A stretch of 35,939 nucleotides of DNA from Armatimonadaceae bacterium (GTDB lineage Bacteria; Armatimonadota; Armatimonadia; Armatimonadales; Armatimonadaceae). Of this stretch, positions 1 through 7,227 are shown in pieces. The notes under the pieces are model-generated. The model saw only the letters and a program-made list of their open reading frames with translations. It did not search any database and was not told where the DNA came from. The DNA lies in the NCBI GenBank assembly GCA_030446525.1, contig JAUJNC010000056.1:1-35939 (forward strand), read 5' to 3'. Position 1 is the first letter of the stretch. Each line of letters opens with the position of its first letter. A program made the position numbers and the translations under genes.

Positions 1-679
1 GCCCCTGGCGCGCCGCGTCCCGCCGATCCTGCGCGGCGCTCAGCTCGCGCAGGTCGAACAGGGCGAACACGGCGCGGTCGCTCAGGCGCTGCCCCCGGAA
101 CCACTCGACCGCACCGCCCCCCGCCAGCTCCGCCGAGTAGAAGACGTTGCCGCCCTCCATGTCCACGTAGCGCATGTGGTCGCCCTTCGCCACCGGCCAG
201 GGGATCTCCCCCTCGACCGCCTGCACCCGGCAGGCCCCGGCGTCCGTGACCGTGACGCGCGTACCGTCTACGGTGTAGCCGCTCCCTTCGCTTGCCCCGG
301 AAAGCTCGCCGGCCGAGGGGGCCTGGGTGGGTTGGAACGGCTCGGACAGGGTCCATTTGCCCTCGTCGTACTCCAGGTAACGCGCATCGCCGTCCGGGTT
401 GAGGAGCACCCACTCTTCCCAGTAGGATGTCTCCCCCTCCTCGGTCTGCACGTACCGGATGCGCCCCACGGCGTAGAACTCCTTGCCGCCGATACGGGCC
501 GTCATCCCGACCCGGAGCGGCGTCATATGGGACAGCGCGCCGGGCGCCGACCGCCCCCCTTCGTAGGGCAGCGGCGGCAGGATGGTCCCGCACCGCGCGC
601 AGGCGATCTGCTTATCCTGGGTGCGCACGCGCGCGAACCCATGACAGGTGGGACAGGGATGTGTGGGCTGACGATTCAA
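1..679 (-). CDS. DUF4178 domain protein with N-terminal zinc ribbon (3' end cut off)
   Basis: The frame is open for 226 codons without a stop and leaves the window at its left edge, so the C-terminus is missing. A TTG start at 677-679 is chosen because a GGAGG lies nine bases upstream. The protein opens with a CPTC...CARC zinc ribbon (residues about 8-30). It continues into a beta-rich region with the layout of DUF4178: YxWEEWxLLNPDGxxRYLEYDEGxW near residues 75-105, then a second half with VEGEIPW and WFRGQRLS. In other genomes DUF4178 proteins often accompany SPFH and zinc-ribbon membrane-stress genes, and such genes occur here at 20-22.5 kb, though not adjacent. The molecular role is unknown. 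No frameshift is seen. The next gene diverges from it across about 185 bases. Confidence 0.8.
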   Translation of the reverse strand, partial: MNRQPTHPCPTCHGFARVRTQDKQIACARCGTILPPLPYEGGRSAPGALSHMTPLRVGMTARIGGKEFYAVGRIRYVQTEEGETSYWEEWVLLNPDGDARYLEYDEGKWTLSEPFQPTQAPSAGELSGASEGSGYTVDGTRVTVTDAGACRVQAVEGEIPWPVAKGDHMRYVDMEGGNVFYSAELAGGGAVEWFRGQRLSDRAVFALFDLRELSAAQDRRDAARQG

Positions 680-825
680 GAAACGATGCCTCCGCCGGTT
701 AAGACACGCGGGCGACGCCGCCGGTTGCGCGGGCGAGCGGGTCGAAGCAGGCACGCGTTCACGCCGCTCTTATTCGCCGCCGCCACGCCTTGTACCTTCC
801 TGCGAATCGCGAGAACGCCGGCCTG

Positions 826-855
826 TTGAGAAGCCGGCGCCAGGGTTGGTATAAT
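826..855 (+). promoter_or_regulatory. Sigma-70 type promoter, probably giving a leaderless mRNA
   Basis: TTGAGA (826-831) and a perfect TATAAT (850-855) are separated by 18 bases. The ATG of the next gene begins at 865, nine bases after the -10 box, so transcription should begin within a few bases of the start codon. No Shine-Dalgarno sequence is present. Confidence 0.7.
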
Positions 856-864
856 CCTCTTGCC

Positions 865-3456
865 ATGAACCACCATCGCGGCCTTCTGGCCGCTGTTTTT
901 CTTGTCGCTTCCCTCGCTGCAAGCCCTCCCACACGCGCTCAAACGCTGCCCGCCGGCCCGCAAAGCGACGCCGCCCCGCTTGTCGACCCGACGCGGCCTG
1001 TGACGCAGATCACCCGGACGAGCTTCACGCTCCAGTATTTCACCTCTGCGCCGTGCGAGACGCGGGTGCAGGTGCGGCAGGGCGATCTGCCCATGGCGGC
1101 GTGGCGTCCCGAGGGGAAGAGGCGGGATCTTTGGGCCACCGCCGCGGCGCGCGTCGTCAGCGGCGCGCCCGGGAAGCGGACCTTCCACGTTCTCAAGGTC
1201 GAGGCGCCGCGGCCGGGGCGGCGGTATTTCTACCGCATCTATGATCCGGGGGCGAAGCCGACGGCGCGGGAGGCCCGCTGGGGCGCGCGGGCGCCGTGGC
1301 GGCGCGAGTGGGCGGTGTCCACGCAGGCGCCGAAAGGCCGCAAAACCATCGTCCGCATCCCCGTCAAGGTGCTGCTGATGCCCAATGTCATCAACGTCGC
1401 GTCGGCGCACGATCCGACGGGCGTCATCGCACCCGCGCCGCCCCGCATGACGCCCGCCCAGATCGCGCGCGTCAAGGAAGAGTACGCCGTCACGTCGCGC
1501 TTCTTCTGGGTGAACAGCGGGATGCGGCTGTGGGTGGACTTCCAGATACAGGCGGACGAGCGGTGGCAGCGGTGGGGACCGGAGCCCGCGAACGCCGGGG
1601 CGTTTTACAGCGGCTGGGACGTCTGCCGCTCCTGGGCGGGCGTCGATTTTCGCCCGCCGGGCGGCGGCGCCTTCACCCTCGTGGACGCCAAAAACCCGCT
1701 CCGGGTGAACAAGGAGCCGGTCTACGAGGAGCGTCCCTTCGCGGGCCAGGTGGAGCAGGCGTTCGTCCGCCGGTGGAACGCCCGGACCCGAACGTGGGAG
1801 TTCGTGGGCAGCGGCGGCGGAACGCTGGGCGTGGACGACTTCGGCCGGGGCGTGCCGGCCCGCTCGCAATACCTCGGCGGCAGTGACACCGCCTGGCTGG
1901 CCTGCCACGAGGTGCATCATCAGCTGGAGTCCTTCGGCGCCTTCTCGCTCGCGGACCGCGAGGACGATCGCGTGGTGTTCGACCACTTCGCGCCGCGCCG
2001 GCGCGAAACCCGCCCGGACGGCACGACCGGCGAGAACGTCTGGAACACCAGCGGCCGGCACGGCGAGCACTGGGACGGCATCGCCTTCTGGGACCGCACC
2101 GTGACCGATGCCCAGTGGCTGCGGATGTACTTCGGCGAAACGATCACGGTGGGGGATGCCGACGAGGACGGGGTGCCCGACGCGGATTCCGCCCTGCCGC
2201 TCGACGAGAAGCGGTGGGGGAGCAGCCCGCGGAACAAGGCCACGGACGGCCGGATGAGCGACCTGGCCAAGTTGATGCTGAGCACGTGGGTTCCCGCGCC
2301 GCTCCAGTTCAGCCTGAACAAGCCGCCCTCCCAGGGCATCCGGCCCCGCCCCGCCCGCCCCGACACCGACGGCGACGGGCTGGCTGACGACGCCGACCCG
2401 CACCCACTCTACCCCTGGCCGCCGTTCGTCTGGCCGATGCGCGCCGAGCTGGACGGCGACGCCGCGGAGTGGGGGGCGGTTCCCGCGAGCGGCCAGATGC
2501 GCAAGGGCGGCATCACCCTCGTCTTCAAACAGGCCCACGACCAGGCGGGCTACTACGGCCTGCTGTCGCTCTCCGGCGCGTGGCGGCGCGTGCGCGTCAC
2601 GCTGGACGGCGAGGGCAAAGGCGTCTTCTCCGGCCTCGGCGTGCAGGGCTTCGAGGTGGCGAACGGCGACACGCTCACGGTGCGCCCGACCTATGGGGCC
2701 GCGGGCCTTCGGTGGAAGGCATCGCCCCGACCCGGCGGCGGCCTTGTGTTCGAGTGGAGCCTGCCGAATCGCGGCGAAGGCGTCTGGTACTGGGAGCGCG
2801 GCGGGCGCGAGGTCGGCGCCTCGTTCGATGTGGCCGCGAGCGACGGCAAGATCTACTCCGTTTACGAGCCGTACCGCCTGTTCTACGCGCGGATGCTGGA
2901 GCGCTCGGGCGGCGCCCCGCTGCCCCCGGGCGCGCCCGCCGAACTCACGCGCGAGGCGGCGACCCGGGTCCTGATGCCCGGCGACCGGGCCCTGAAACGG
3001 AGCGGGACGGGCTGGAAGCTGGTGGACGGCGTGCTCAAGCATGGTGGCGCGGACGAGTCCGCCGCCTACGTGGACGGCCTCGGCGCCCGCGAGTTCGATC
3101 TGTGGGTCCGGCTGGAGGCGAAGCAGGACGCCCTCCTGGGCGCGTTCGTCCCGGGCACCGGGACAATGAGCGCGGGCAGCGACTACATCGCCTTTGTCGG
3201 TGGCTACGCGAACACCGTCACCCGCCTGCGCCTGTTCGGGCGCGAACAGGGCGACGCCGCCGCGGTCCTCACGCCCGGCAAGCACACCCTGCAGCTTTCG
3301 CGCAAAAGCGGCGGCATCTGGTGTCTCTTCGACGGCAAGCCGATCCTTTATGCCCCCGACCCGGACCCGAAGAAGGTCATCGACCGCCTCGCCGTCCTCG
3401 GCGGCTACGACGGCGATCAGATCATCCACGAGGTGCGGATACGGACCGCCCCGTAG
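865..3456 (+). CDS. Large secreted multidomain protein with HExxH motif and calcium-binding repeats
   Basis: 863 residues in an intact frame. The ATG at 865 is preferred over an upstream in-frame ATG because it begins a clear signal peptide (hydrophobic GLLAAVFLVASLAA, cleavage near TRAQT) and sits just after the promoter. Domains in order: a fibronectin III-like beta domain (about 35-125); a central region with WLACHEVHHQLESF (about 345-360), an HExxH zinc-protease-like motif, followed by HWDGIAFWD; aspartate-rich thrombospondin type 3 / EF-like loops (DADEDGVPDAD and DTDGDGLADDADPHP, about 430-520); a CBM9-like sandwich starting at LDGDAAEWG; and a C-terminal concanavalin-like domain resembling DUF1080 (LSRKSGGIWCLFDG). 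It is probably an extracellular protease or glycan-binding protein. The substrate is unknown and peptidase activity is inferred only from HExxH. Confidence 0.7.
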   Translation: MNHHRGLLAAVFLVASLAASPPTRAQTLPAGPQSDAAPLVDPTRPVTQITRTSFTLQYFTSAPCETRVQVRQGDLPMAAWRPEGKRRDLWATAAARVVSGAPGKRTFHVLKVEAPRPGRRYFYRIYDPGAKPTAREARWGARAPWRREWAVSTQAPKGRKTIVRIPVKVLLMPNVINVASAHDPTGVIAPAPPRMTPAQIARVKEEYAVTSRFFWVNSGMRLWVDFQIQADERWQRWGPEPANAGAFYSGWDVCRSWAGVDFRPPGGGAFTLVDAKNPLRVNKEPVYEERPFAGQVEQAFVRRWNARTRTWEFVGSGGGTLGVDDFGRGVPARSQYLGGSDTAWLACHEVHHQLESFGAFSLADREDDRVVFDHFAPRRRETRPDGTTGENVWNTSGRHGEHWDGIAFWDRTVTDAQWLRMYFGETITVGDADEDGVPDADSALPLDEKRWGSSPRNKATDGRMSDLAKLMLSTWVPAPLQFSLNKPPSQGIRPRPARPDTDGDGLADDADPHPLYPWPPFVWPMRAELDGDAAEWGAVPASGQMRKGGITLVFKQAHDQAGYYGLLSLSGAWRRVRVTLDGEGKGVFSGLGVQGFEVANGDTLTVRPTYGAAGLRWKASPRPGGGLVFEWSLPNRGEGVWYWERGGREVGASFDVAASDGKIYSVYEPYRLFYARMLERSGGAPLPPGAPAELTREAATRVLMPGDRALKRSGTGWKLVDGVLKHGGADESAAYVDGLGAREFDLWVRLEAKQDALLGAFVPGTGTMSAGSDYIAFVGGYANTVTRLRLFGREQGDAAAVLTPGKHTLQLSRKSGGIWCLFDGKPILYAPDPDPKKVIDRLAVLGGYDGDQIIHEVRIRTAP

Positions 3457-3508
3457 AGCGGTAGCCTGCTTGAGAGTCCGCGCCTGCAGTGCACGCAGGA
3501 GGGACCAC

Positions 3509-3796
3509 ATGACAGCACAGCAGCAACCGCTGGAAGTGGCGCTCCCCGGCATGCTGGCGCGGCCAGAGCGGCAACAGCAAAACCGACAAAGTCGCAAGCG
3601 TGCCGTCGGCGGCGGGCGCACTCGTTTCCTGAAGCCCTGTCAAGGAGTGCTGCCCAGGCTGGTTTACCTGCCTCACAACGTCTGGCACGCCATGGTCGGG
3701 CAGATGTCCGGCGTCTGCGCCGATACCAGTGAGAACACGTCCCATGAGCTAGAGGGTGTTATGAACTTTTCTGCCTCATCTGCTGTTAGCAGCTAG
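3509..3796 (+). CDS. Doubtful small ORF with a cassette-like leader, running into the MITE
   Basis: An ORF of 95 codons with a good ribosome site (GGAGGG, seven bases before ATG). Its first codons (MTAQQQP) and upstream 17 bases match the start of the gene at 4600 (MAVQQQP) at 32 of 38 bases (3492-3529 against 4583-4620). After that the sequences differ completely. The rest is Arg/Gln-rich without a recognisable domain, and the last 15 codons lie inside the 3753-3983 mobile element. The best reading is a decayed relative of the small cassette gene whose 3' part has been lost or replaced; it may not be expressed as protein. Low confidence. Confidence 0.25.
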   Translation: MTAQQQPLEVALPGMLARPERQQQNRQSRKRAVGGGRTRFLKPCQGVLPRLVYLPHNVWHAMVGQMSGVCADTSENTSHELEGVMNFSASSAVSS

Positions 3797-3983
3797 CATT
3801 TTCTTTTAGCCTGATCGCTAGGCTGAGCAGCTGTACAATTCTGGTTCTACGCTCTACGCTTACGCGACGCTGATTATCTTGTCATTTAACGAATCGGAAC
3901 AGCAGAAATCGTTTCGCAACGCTGTTTTCTGCCTTTTCTGCGTCGTTGTGACAAAATGCAAAAAACCGAGTTCATAACACCGT
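3753..3983. mobile_element. MITE of IS5-like type, 231 bp, with CTAG target duplication
   Basis: Terminal inverted repeats AGGGTGTTATGAAC (3753-3766) and GTTCATAACACCGT (3970-3983) match at 13 of 14 bases. The element is flanked on both sides by CTAG (3749-3752 and 3984-3987), which fits the YTAR target duplication of the IS5 group. The interior is AT-rich compared with its surroundings, has no ORF long enough for a transposase, and contains a small hairpin (AGCCT/AGGCT near 3811-3827). It is therefore a non-autonomous miniature element that would need a transposase from elsewhere. Assignment to IS5 rests on the target site and TIR style only. Confidence 0.8.
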
Positions 3984-4180
3984 CTAGCGAATGGTGAGGA
4001 CGCCGCGTTTCTTGTCAAAAGCGCTCTGCCAGATCGTCCCCGTGATCCTTGAGATGCGCGAGGTCATCGGCGGCAACGATCGTGTAGAAGCGGCTGAGCC
4101 GATCGTGCGCGGCGGACTTGTCGGGGTAGAAGGAGAAGTATACCGGCAGCAGCGGCCTGCCGCCGCTGTCGGATAAGTCA
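3984..4180 (-). pseudogene. C-terminal fragment of an unidentified gene, abutting the MITE
   Basis: On the minus strand one frame reads GRPLLPVYFSFYPDKSAA and HLKDHGDDLAERF, which looks like ordinary globular protein. It is closed by a TGA inside GAGCGCTTTTGA, and one base of shift continues as AFDKKRGVLTIR and stops at a TAG that is part of the CTAG target duplication. No start codon or ribosome site is found, and the frame is blocked upstream near 4186. This looks like the last 65 residues of a gene whose 5' part is missing, carrying one frameshift. The family is not recognised. Confidence 0.4.
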
Positions 4181-4181
4181 C

Positions 4182-4599
4182 CAGGCCAGGATCAAGTCTT
4201 GTCTATTACAGGCGATGCTGGCGCGGATGAAGGCGGCATACGCCACGATGTTCCGGCAAATCTGTGCCATTGCCTCGCCTCTCGTGGCAGACACAAGCCG
4301 CTTCCTTTAGGAGTGGTAGTTGACTGGTATCCCTCCTGATTATCAGCCTTGGCATGATAATTTGGGGCTTTCTGTGGGGAAAAAGTCCACTGAAGCTGTC
4401 CGGCATAGCATGACACGCTCGAGTGGCGTCGGCGCGTTGTCCGGGATTTGCCTGATGGCAGTACGGGAATCCCTTTTCCGTTGCGGTTTATGCGCCGTAG
4501 CGCTGGATCCCCAAACCGACAATCCGGGGCGCGTTGATGCATCGTGTACAATAAGAGAGGCGCGGCACGCTGCGCCTACGTACAAGCAGGAGGAAACAT
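4182..4599. other. Non-coding or degraded stretch upstream of the protease cassette
   Basis: No convincing gene is seen on either strand: short ORFs exist in several frames but none has a ribosome site together with protein-like composition. A TACAAT hexamer at 4547-4552, 48 bases before the ATG at 4600, is the probable -10 box for the cassette; no good -35 is visible. A GGAGG ends eight bases before that ATG. Confidence 0.4.
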
Positions 4600-4878
4600 A
4601 TGGCAGTACAGCAGCAACCGCGTTACTCCGCCGAGGAGACGGCGCGGCGCGGCGACGAGATATACGAGCAGAACATACGCGCTCAAGTAGAAGCAGGGAA
4701 CCGAGGAAAAGTTGTCGCCATCGACATCGAGACGGGCGCTCATGCATTAGGCGAAAACCGCTCTTGCCGCCGCAACCCGCCTTCGTGAGGAGCACCCCCA
4801 AGCGGAAATCTGGTTTGTGCGGGTCGGTCATCGGGCGCTGCACCGCCTGGTGCGCGTCCGGTGCGCAAAGGCGCATGA
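4600..4878 (+). CDS. Small DUF5678-like partner of a retropepsin-like protease (frameshifted)
   Basis: Begins MAVQQQPRYSAEETA after a strong GGAGG. Residues 1-50 are helical and charged, then GKVVAIDIETGAHALGEN gives a short beta element with the G-K-W/V-V-A-I pattern seen in DUF5678-like proteins. The listed frame stops at 4788, but shifting one base near 4762 restores ALAAATRLREEHPQAEIWFV, and a second slip near 4855 gives a tail ending PVRKGA with TGA at 4876-4878. The corrected length is about 92 residues. That stop overlaps the ATG of the protease by four bases (ATGA), indicating translational coupling. The function is unknown. A role as chaperone, inhibitor or antitoxin for the protease is only a guess from the gene pairing. 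Confidence 0.6.
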
Positions 4879-5247
4879 TCACCGGAACCATCAACGCGGA
4901 TCGCGAAGCGACGATACGTCTCATGGTGCGTGGCCCCGGCGGGCAGGAGCAGGAGATCGAAGCCGTCATAGACACCGGCTTCAACGGCTTTTTGACCCTG
5001 CCGCCCACGGTAGTTACCACGCTCGGCCTTCCTCGCTTGGGGCGTGGCCGGGCTATTCTGGCGAACGGCAGCCAGGATCTCTTTGATGTGTACGAAGTGA
5101 CGGTGCTGTGGGGACGGACAGCCGCGCGTCGTGGAAACCGACGCCGCCGACACGGATGCTCTGATTGGCATGGCTCTGCTCTATGGACACGAGCTACGAG
5201 TTCCCGTGGTAGACGGCGGTATTGTCGTCATTGCAAGGCTGCCCTGA
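4875..5247 (+). CDS. Retropepsin-like clan AA aspartic protease (frameshifted)
   Basis: Starts MITGTINADREATIRLMV and has the hallmark AVIDTGFNGFLTLPP (D-T-G at about residues 36-38), followed by LPRLGRGRAILANGSQ, as in small retroviral-type clan AA aspartic proteases of bacteria. One extra base near 5110 breaks the frame after VTVLW. Past it the sequence continues DGQPRVVETD, ALIGMALLYGHELRV (the second conserved ALIG-L motif) and ends at 5247, for about 124 residues. Single-lobe enzymes like this would act as homodimers. There is no signal peptide, so it is probably cytoplasmic. It is coupled to the upstream small gene by an ATGA overlap, the same arrangement as the second cassette at 15807-16414. 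Confidence 0.7.
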
Positions 5248-5368
5248 CCCCAAAGCCGGAGCGCCTCTGACACGGCGTTGCACCGACGCGAATGCTGCAG
5301 GCCCCCGTTTCCCGACGGATGGAAGGAAAATCAGGCTCTCTCGAACAAAAGGGTGTGCGGCAATACCC

Positions 5369-6162
5369 ATGCAGACACCACCCTTTCTTCGCCGTCTGAA
5401 GGGGCGTTTGAAGCGCTGGGGGCGGGGCGCGGCGACGCTGAGCGTGACGCTGCGCGACTTTCTCATCGTCACCTACGCCGTCGACGCCGAGCGGGCGCGG
5501 CCGCACGTTCCCGGCGGGGCTGCCGCTCGACATGCTGCCCGGCCCGGACGGCACCCGGCTCGCCTTTATCCAGGCTACCTGCTTCTTCAACGACAACCTG
5601 CACTGGTCGCCGCTCCCCGCTCCGGGCCTGTCGTACCACCAGAGCACCTACCGGATCCTGACCTGGAGTGAGGGGCGCCGGGGCGCGTTTTTCCTGCGGA
5701 CCTGGCGTTGGCTCACCGCGTCCCACCGGCGCAACGGGCCGTGGCCCGTGAGGTGGACCACGCGTCCTTCACGGCCCACATCGAGGGCGACCCCGCAGGG
5801 CCACTATGACACCTACACCGTGCGCGCCGTGGGCGAGCGGGGGCAGACGGTTCTGGGACGTGCGCGCGGCCTCGGGGGCCGCGCCGCCCCTGCCGCTCCC
5901 GACCACCCGCTGGGAGGAGATGGTCTTTTTCCTGACGCAGCGCGAAGAGGGTTACTACGAGGCGGCGACTGGCGGCACCGGCCTGCTGCCGGTCGAACAC
6001 GCCGCTGCGCCGGCCCCCGCGAGACGGTGGCCGCGCGCCTGTCCCTCTGGACGGACCTCGGGCTGCTCACCCCGGAGGACCTGCTCCGCCCCGTGGCCGT
6101 GCTCATCCAGCCGTCCCCGTCTTCACCTCGTTCCCCCCGCGCCTGTCCGGCTGGCCCATTGA
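5369..6162 (+). CDS. DUF2071 (YqjF-like) family protein, multiply frameshifted
   Basis: The family signature is spread over all three frames. Frame one from ATG 5369 reads TLRDFLIVTYAVDAERARPHVP. After a slip near 5518 it continues LPLDMLPGPDGTRLAF and CFFNDNLHWSPLPAPGLSYH to RGAFFLRTW. After slips near 5706, 5770 and 5860 it goes on with REVDHASFTAHIEGD, TYTVRAVGERGQTV, TTRWEEMVFFLTQREEG and LLTPEDLLRPVAVLIQP. The total is about 260 residues, normal for DUF2071, a fold related to acetoacetate decarboxylase with unknown substrate. The end at 6162 is uncertain because the last 40 bases also slip. It converges on the ABC permease gene with only 20 bases between them, and no terminator is visible. 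Confidence 0.65.
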
Positions 6163-6181
6163 GTCGAGGTCACAAGCCGCG

Positions 6182-7201
6182 TCAGGGGACGGTCTTCCGG
6201 CGGCGCAGCCGCTGGTCCAAGGTGACGGCGCCGATGATGAGCAGGCCGATGTAGATGTTCTGGTCGAACGGGTCCACGCCCAGAAGGTTGGCGCCGTTCC
6301 GCAGGACGGCGATCAACAGGCCCCCCAGGAGCGTCCCGGCCACGCCGCCCTCGCCCCCCAGCAGCGACGCGCCGCCGACCACGACCGCCGTCACCACGTC
6401 CGCCTCGTAGCCGATGCCGGCCGTCGGGTTGCTGGACCCCAGCCGCGCCGTCTCCACCAAACCGCCCAGCCCCGCCAGCGCGCCGCCGATGACGTAGACC
6501 AGGACGGTGACCAGGGGACGTTGACGCCCGGACGCGCGCGGGCCTCCGCATTCGAGCCGATGGCGTAGACGTAGCGCCCGAACTTGGTGCAGCGGAACAG
6601 GAACGCGACCAGGAGCGCGGCCGCGGCGATCAGCAGCAGCGGGGGCCGGCAGGCCGAATGGGCGCGCGTCTGCGAGGGCGTTGAACGCGTCCGGCGTGCC
6701 GTCGACGGTGACGCCCCGGGCGACGCGCAGGGCCAGGCCGCGGGTGATCAGGAGCATCCCCAGCGTGGCGATGAACGCGGGAACCCGCAGCCGCGTGATG
6801 ACGAGGCCGTTGACCAGGCCCGCCAGGGCGCCCACGCCGACGCCGATCAGGACGCCCAGCCAGACGGGCGCGTCCCGGTTCACCATCGCGTCGGCGGCCA
6901 GGACCCCGGCCAGCGCCAGCACGGAGCCGACCGACAGGTCGATGCCGCCCGCCACGATCACGAGCGTGGCGCCCACGCCGATGACGAGCTGGAGCGCGTA
7001 CTGGTTCGCGATGGCGAACCCGTTCTCGACGGTGAGGAAGCGCGCGGGCTGCGCAGGGCGAAGTAGGTGCAGAGGAGGAGCAGCGACGCGGCGGGCAGAA
7101 GACGCTTCAGGGAAGGGACCAGGACGAGGGACCAGGGGACGGAGGAGCGCTCCCCGGTACGTTCCCCGCCTCGCCCTCATCCCCGCAGTCTGCTTCCTCA
7201 T
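6182..7201 (-). CDS. Ribose-type sugar ABC transporter permease (frameshifted)
   Basis: An inner-membrane permease of the BPD_transp_2 family (RbsC-like). Visible landmarks: GGIDLSVGSVLALAGV, the hallmark loop of this family, then GLVNGLVITRLRVPAFIATLGM, TAVVVGGASLLGGEGG and TLLGGLLIAVLRNG, with about eight hydrophobic segments. The ATG at 7201 overlaps the stop of the ATPase gene (ATGA). Two kinds of break are seen. Near 7050-7110 the first membrane helix (LKRLLPAASLLLLCTYFAL) is in another frame, and between about 6650 and 6510 a segment with the expected family sequence is out of frame and then returns. The Arg-rich first 30 codons overlap an inverted repeat. It is the last gene of the transporter operon. 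Confidence 0.8.
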   Translation of the reverse strand: MRKQTAGMRARRGTYRGALLRPLVPRPGPFPEASSARRVAAPPLHLLRPAQPARFLTVENGFAIANQYALQLVIGVGATLVIVAGGIDLSVGSVLALAGVLAADAMVNRDAPVWLGVLIGVGVGALAGLVNGLVITRLRVPAFIATLGMLLITRGLALRVARGVTVDGTPDAFNALADARPFGLPAPAAADRRGRAPGRVPVPLHQVRALRLRHRLECGGPRASGRQRPLVTVLVYVIGGALAGLGGLVETARLGSSNPTAGIGYEADVVTAVVVGGASLLGGEGGVAGTLLGGLLIAVLRNGANLLGVDPFDQNIYIGLLIIGAVTLDQRLRRRKTVP

Positions 7202-7227
7202 AGCTCATCCCTCGTCCCGGTCCCTTC
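7112..7227. repeat. 20-bp inverted repeat spanning the ATPase/permease junction
   Basis: Bases 7112-7131 (GAAGGGACCAGGACGAGGGA) and the reverse complement of 7208-7227 match at 19 of 20 positions, with 76 bases between. The left arm is followed by a partial direct repeat of GGGACCAGG. The right arm codes for the last residues of the ATPase (IEGTGTRDEL) and the left arm for the odd Arg/Pro-rich N-terminus of the permease, so the repeat appears to have been built into both gene ends. Confidence 0.6.

Noticed and set aside
676..3621. A minus-strand open frame of 981 codons opposite the secreted protein
   Set aside because: Arg/Pro/Ala-rich composition with no motif, and it lies fully antisense to a gene with signal peptide and recognisable domains. 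It is a typical GC-rich shadow frame.
3984..4181. The stretch right of the MITE as part of a transposase gene
   Set aside because: The fragment lies outside the terminal repeat and target duplication and shows no DDE-type motif.
4320..5270. A single 316-codon gene from 4320 through the cassette
   Set aside because: The first 185 codons lack protein-like composition and run over the real start region at 4600 in another frame. Only the part from 4875 is coding.
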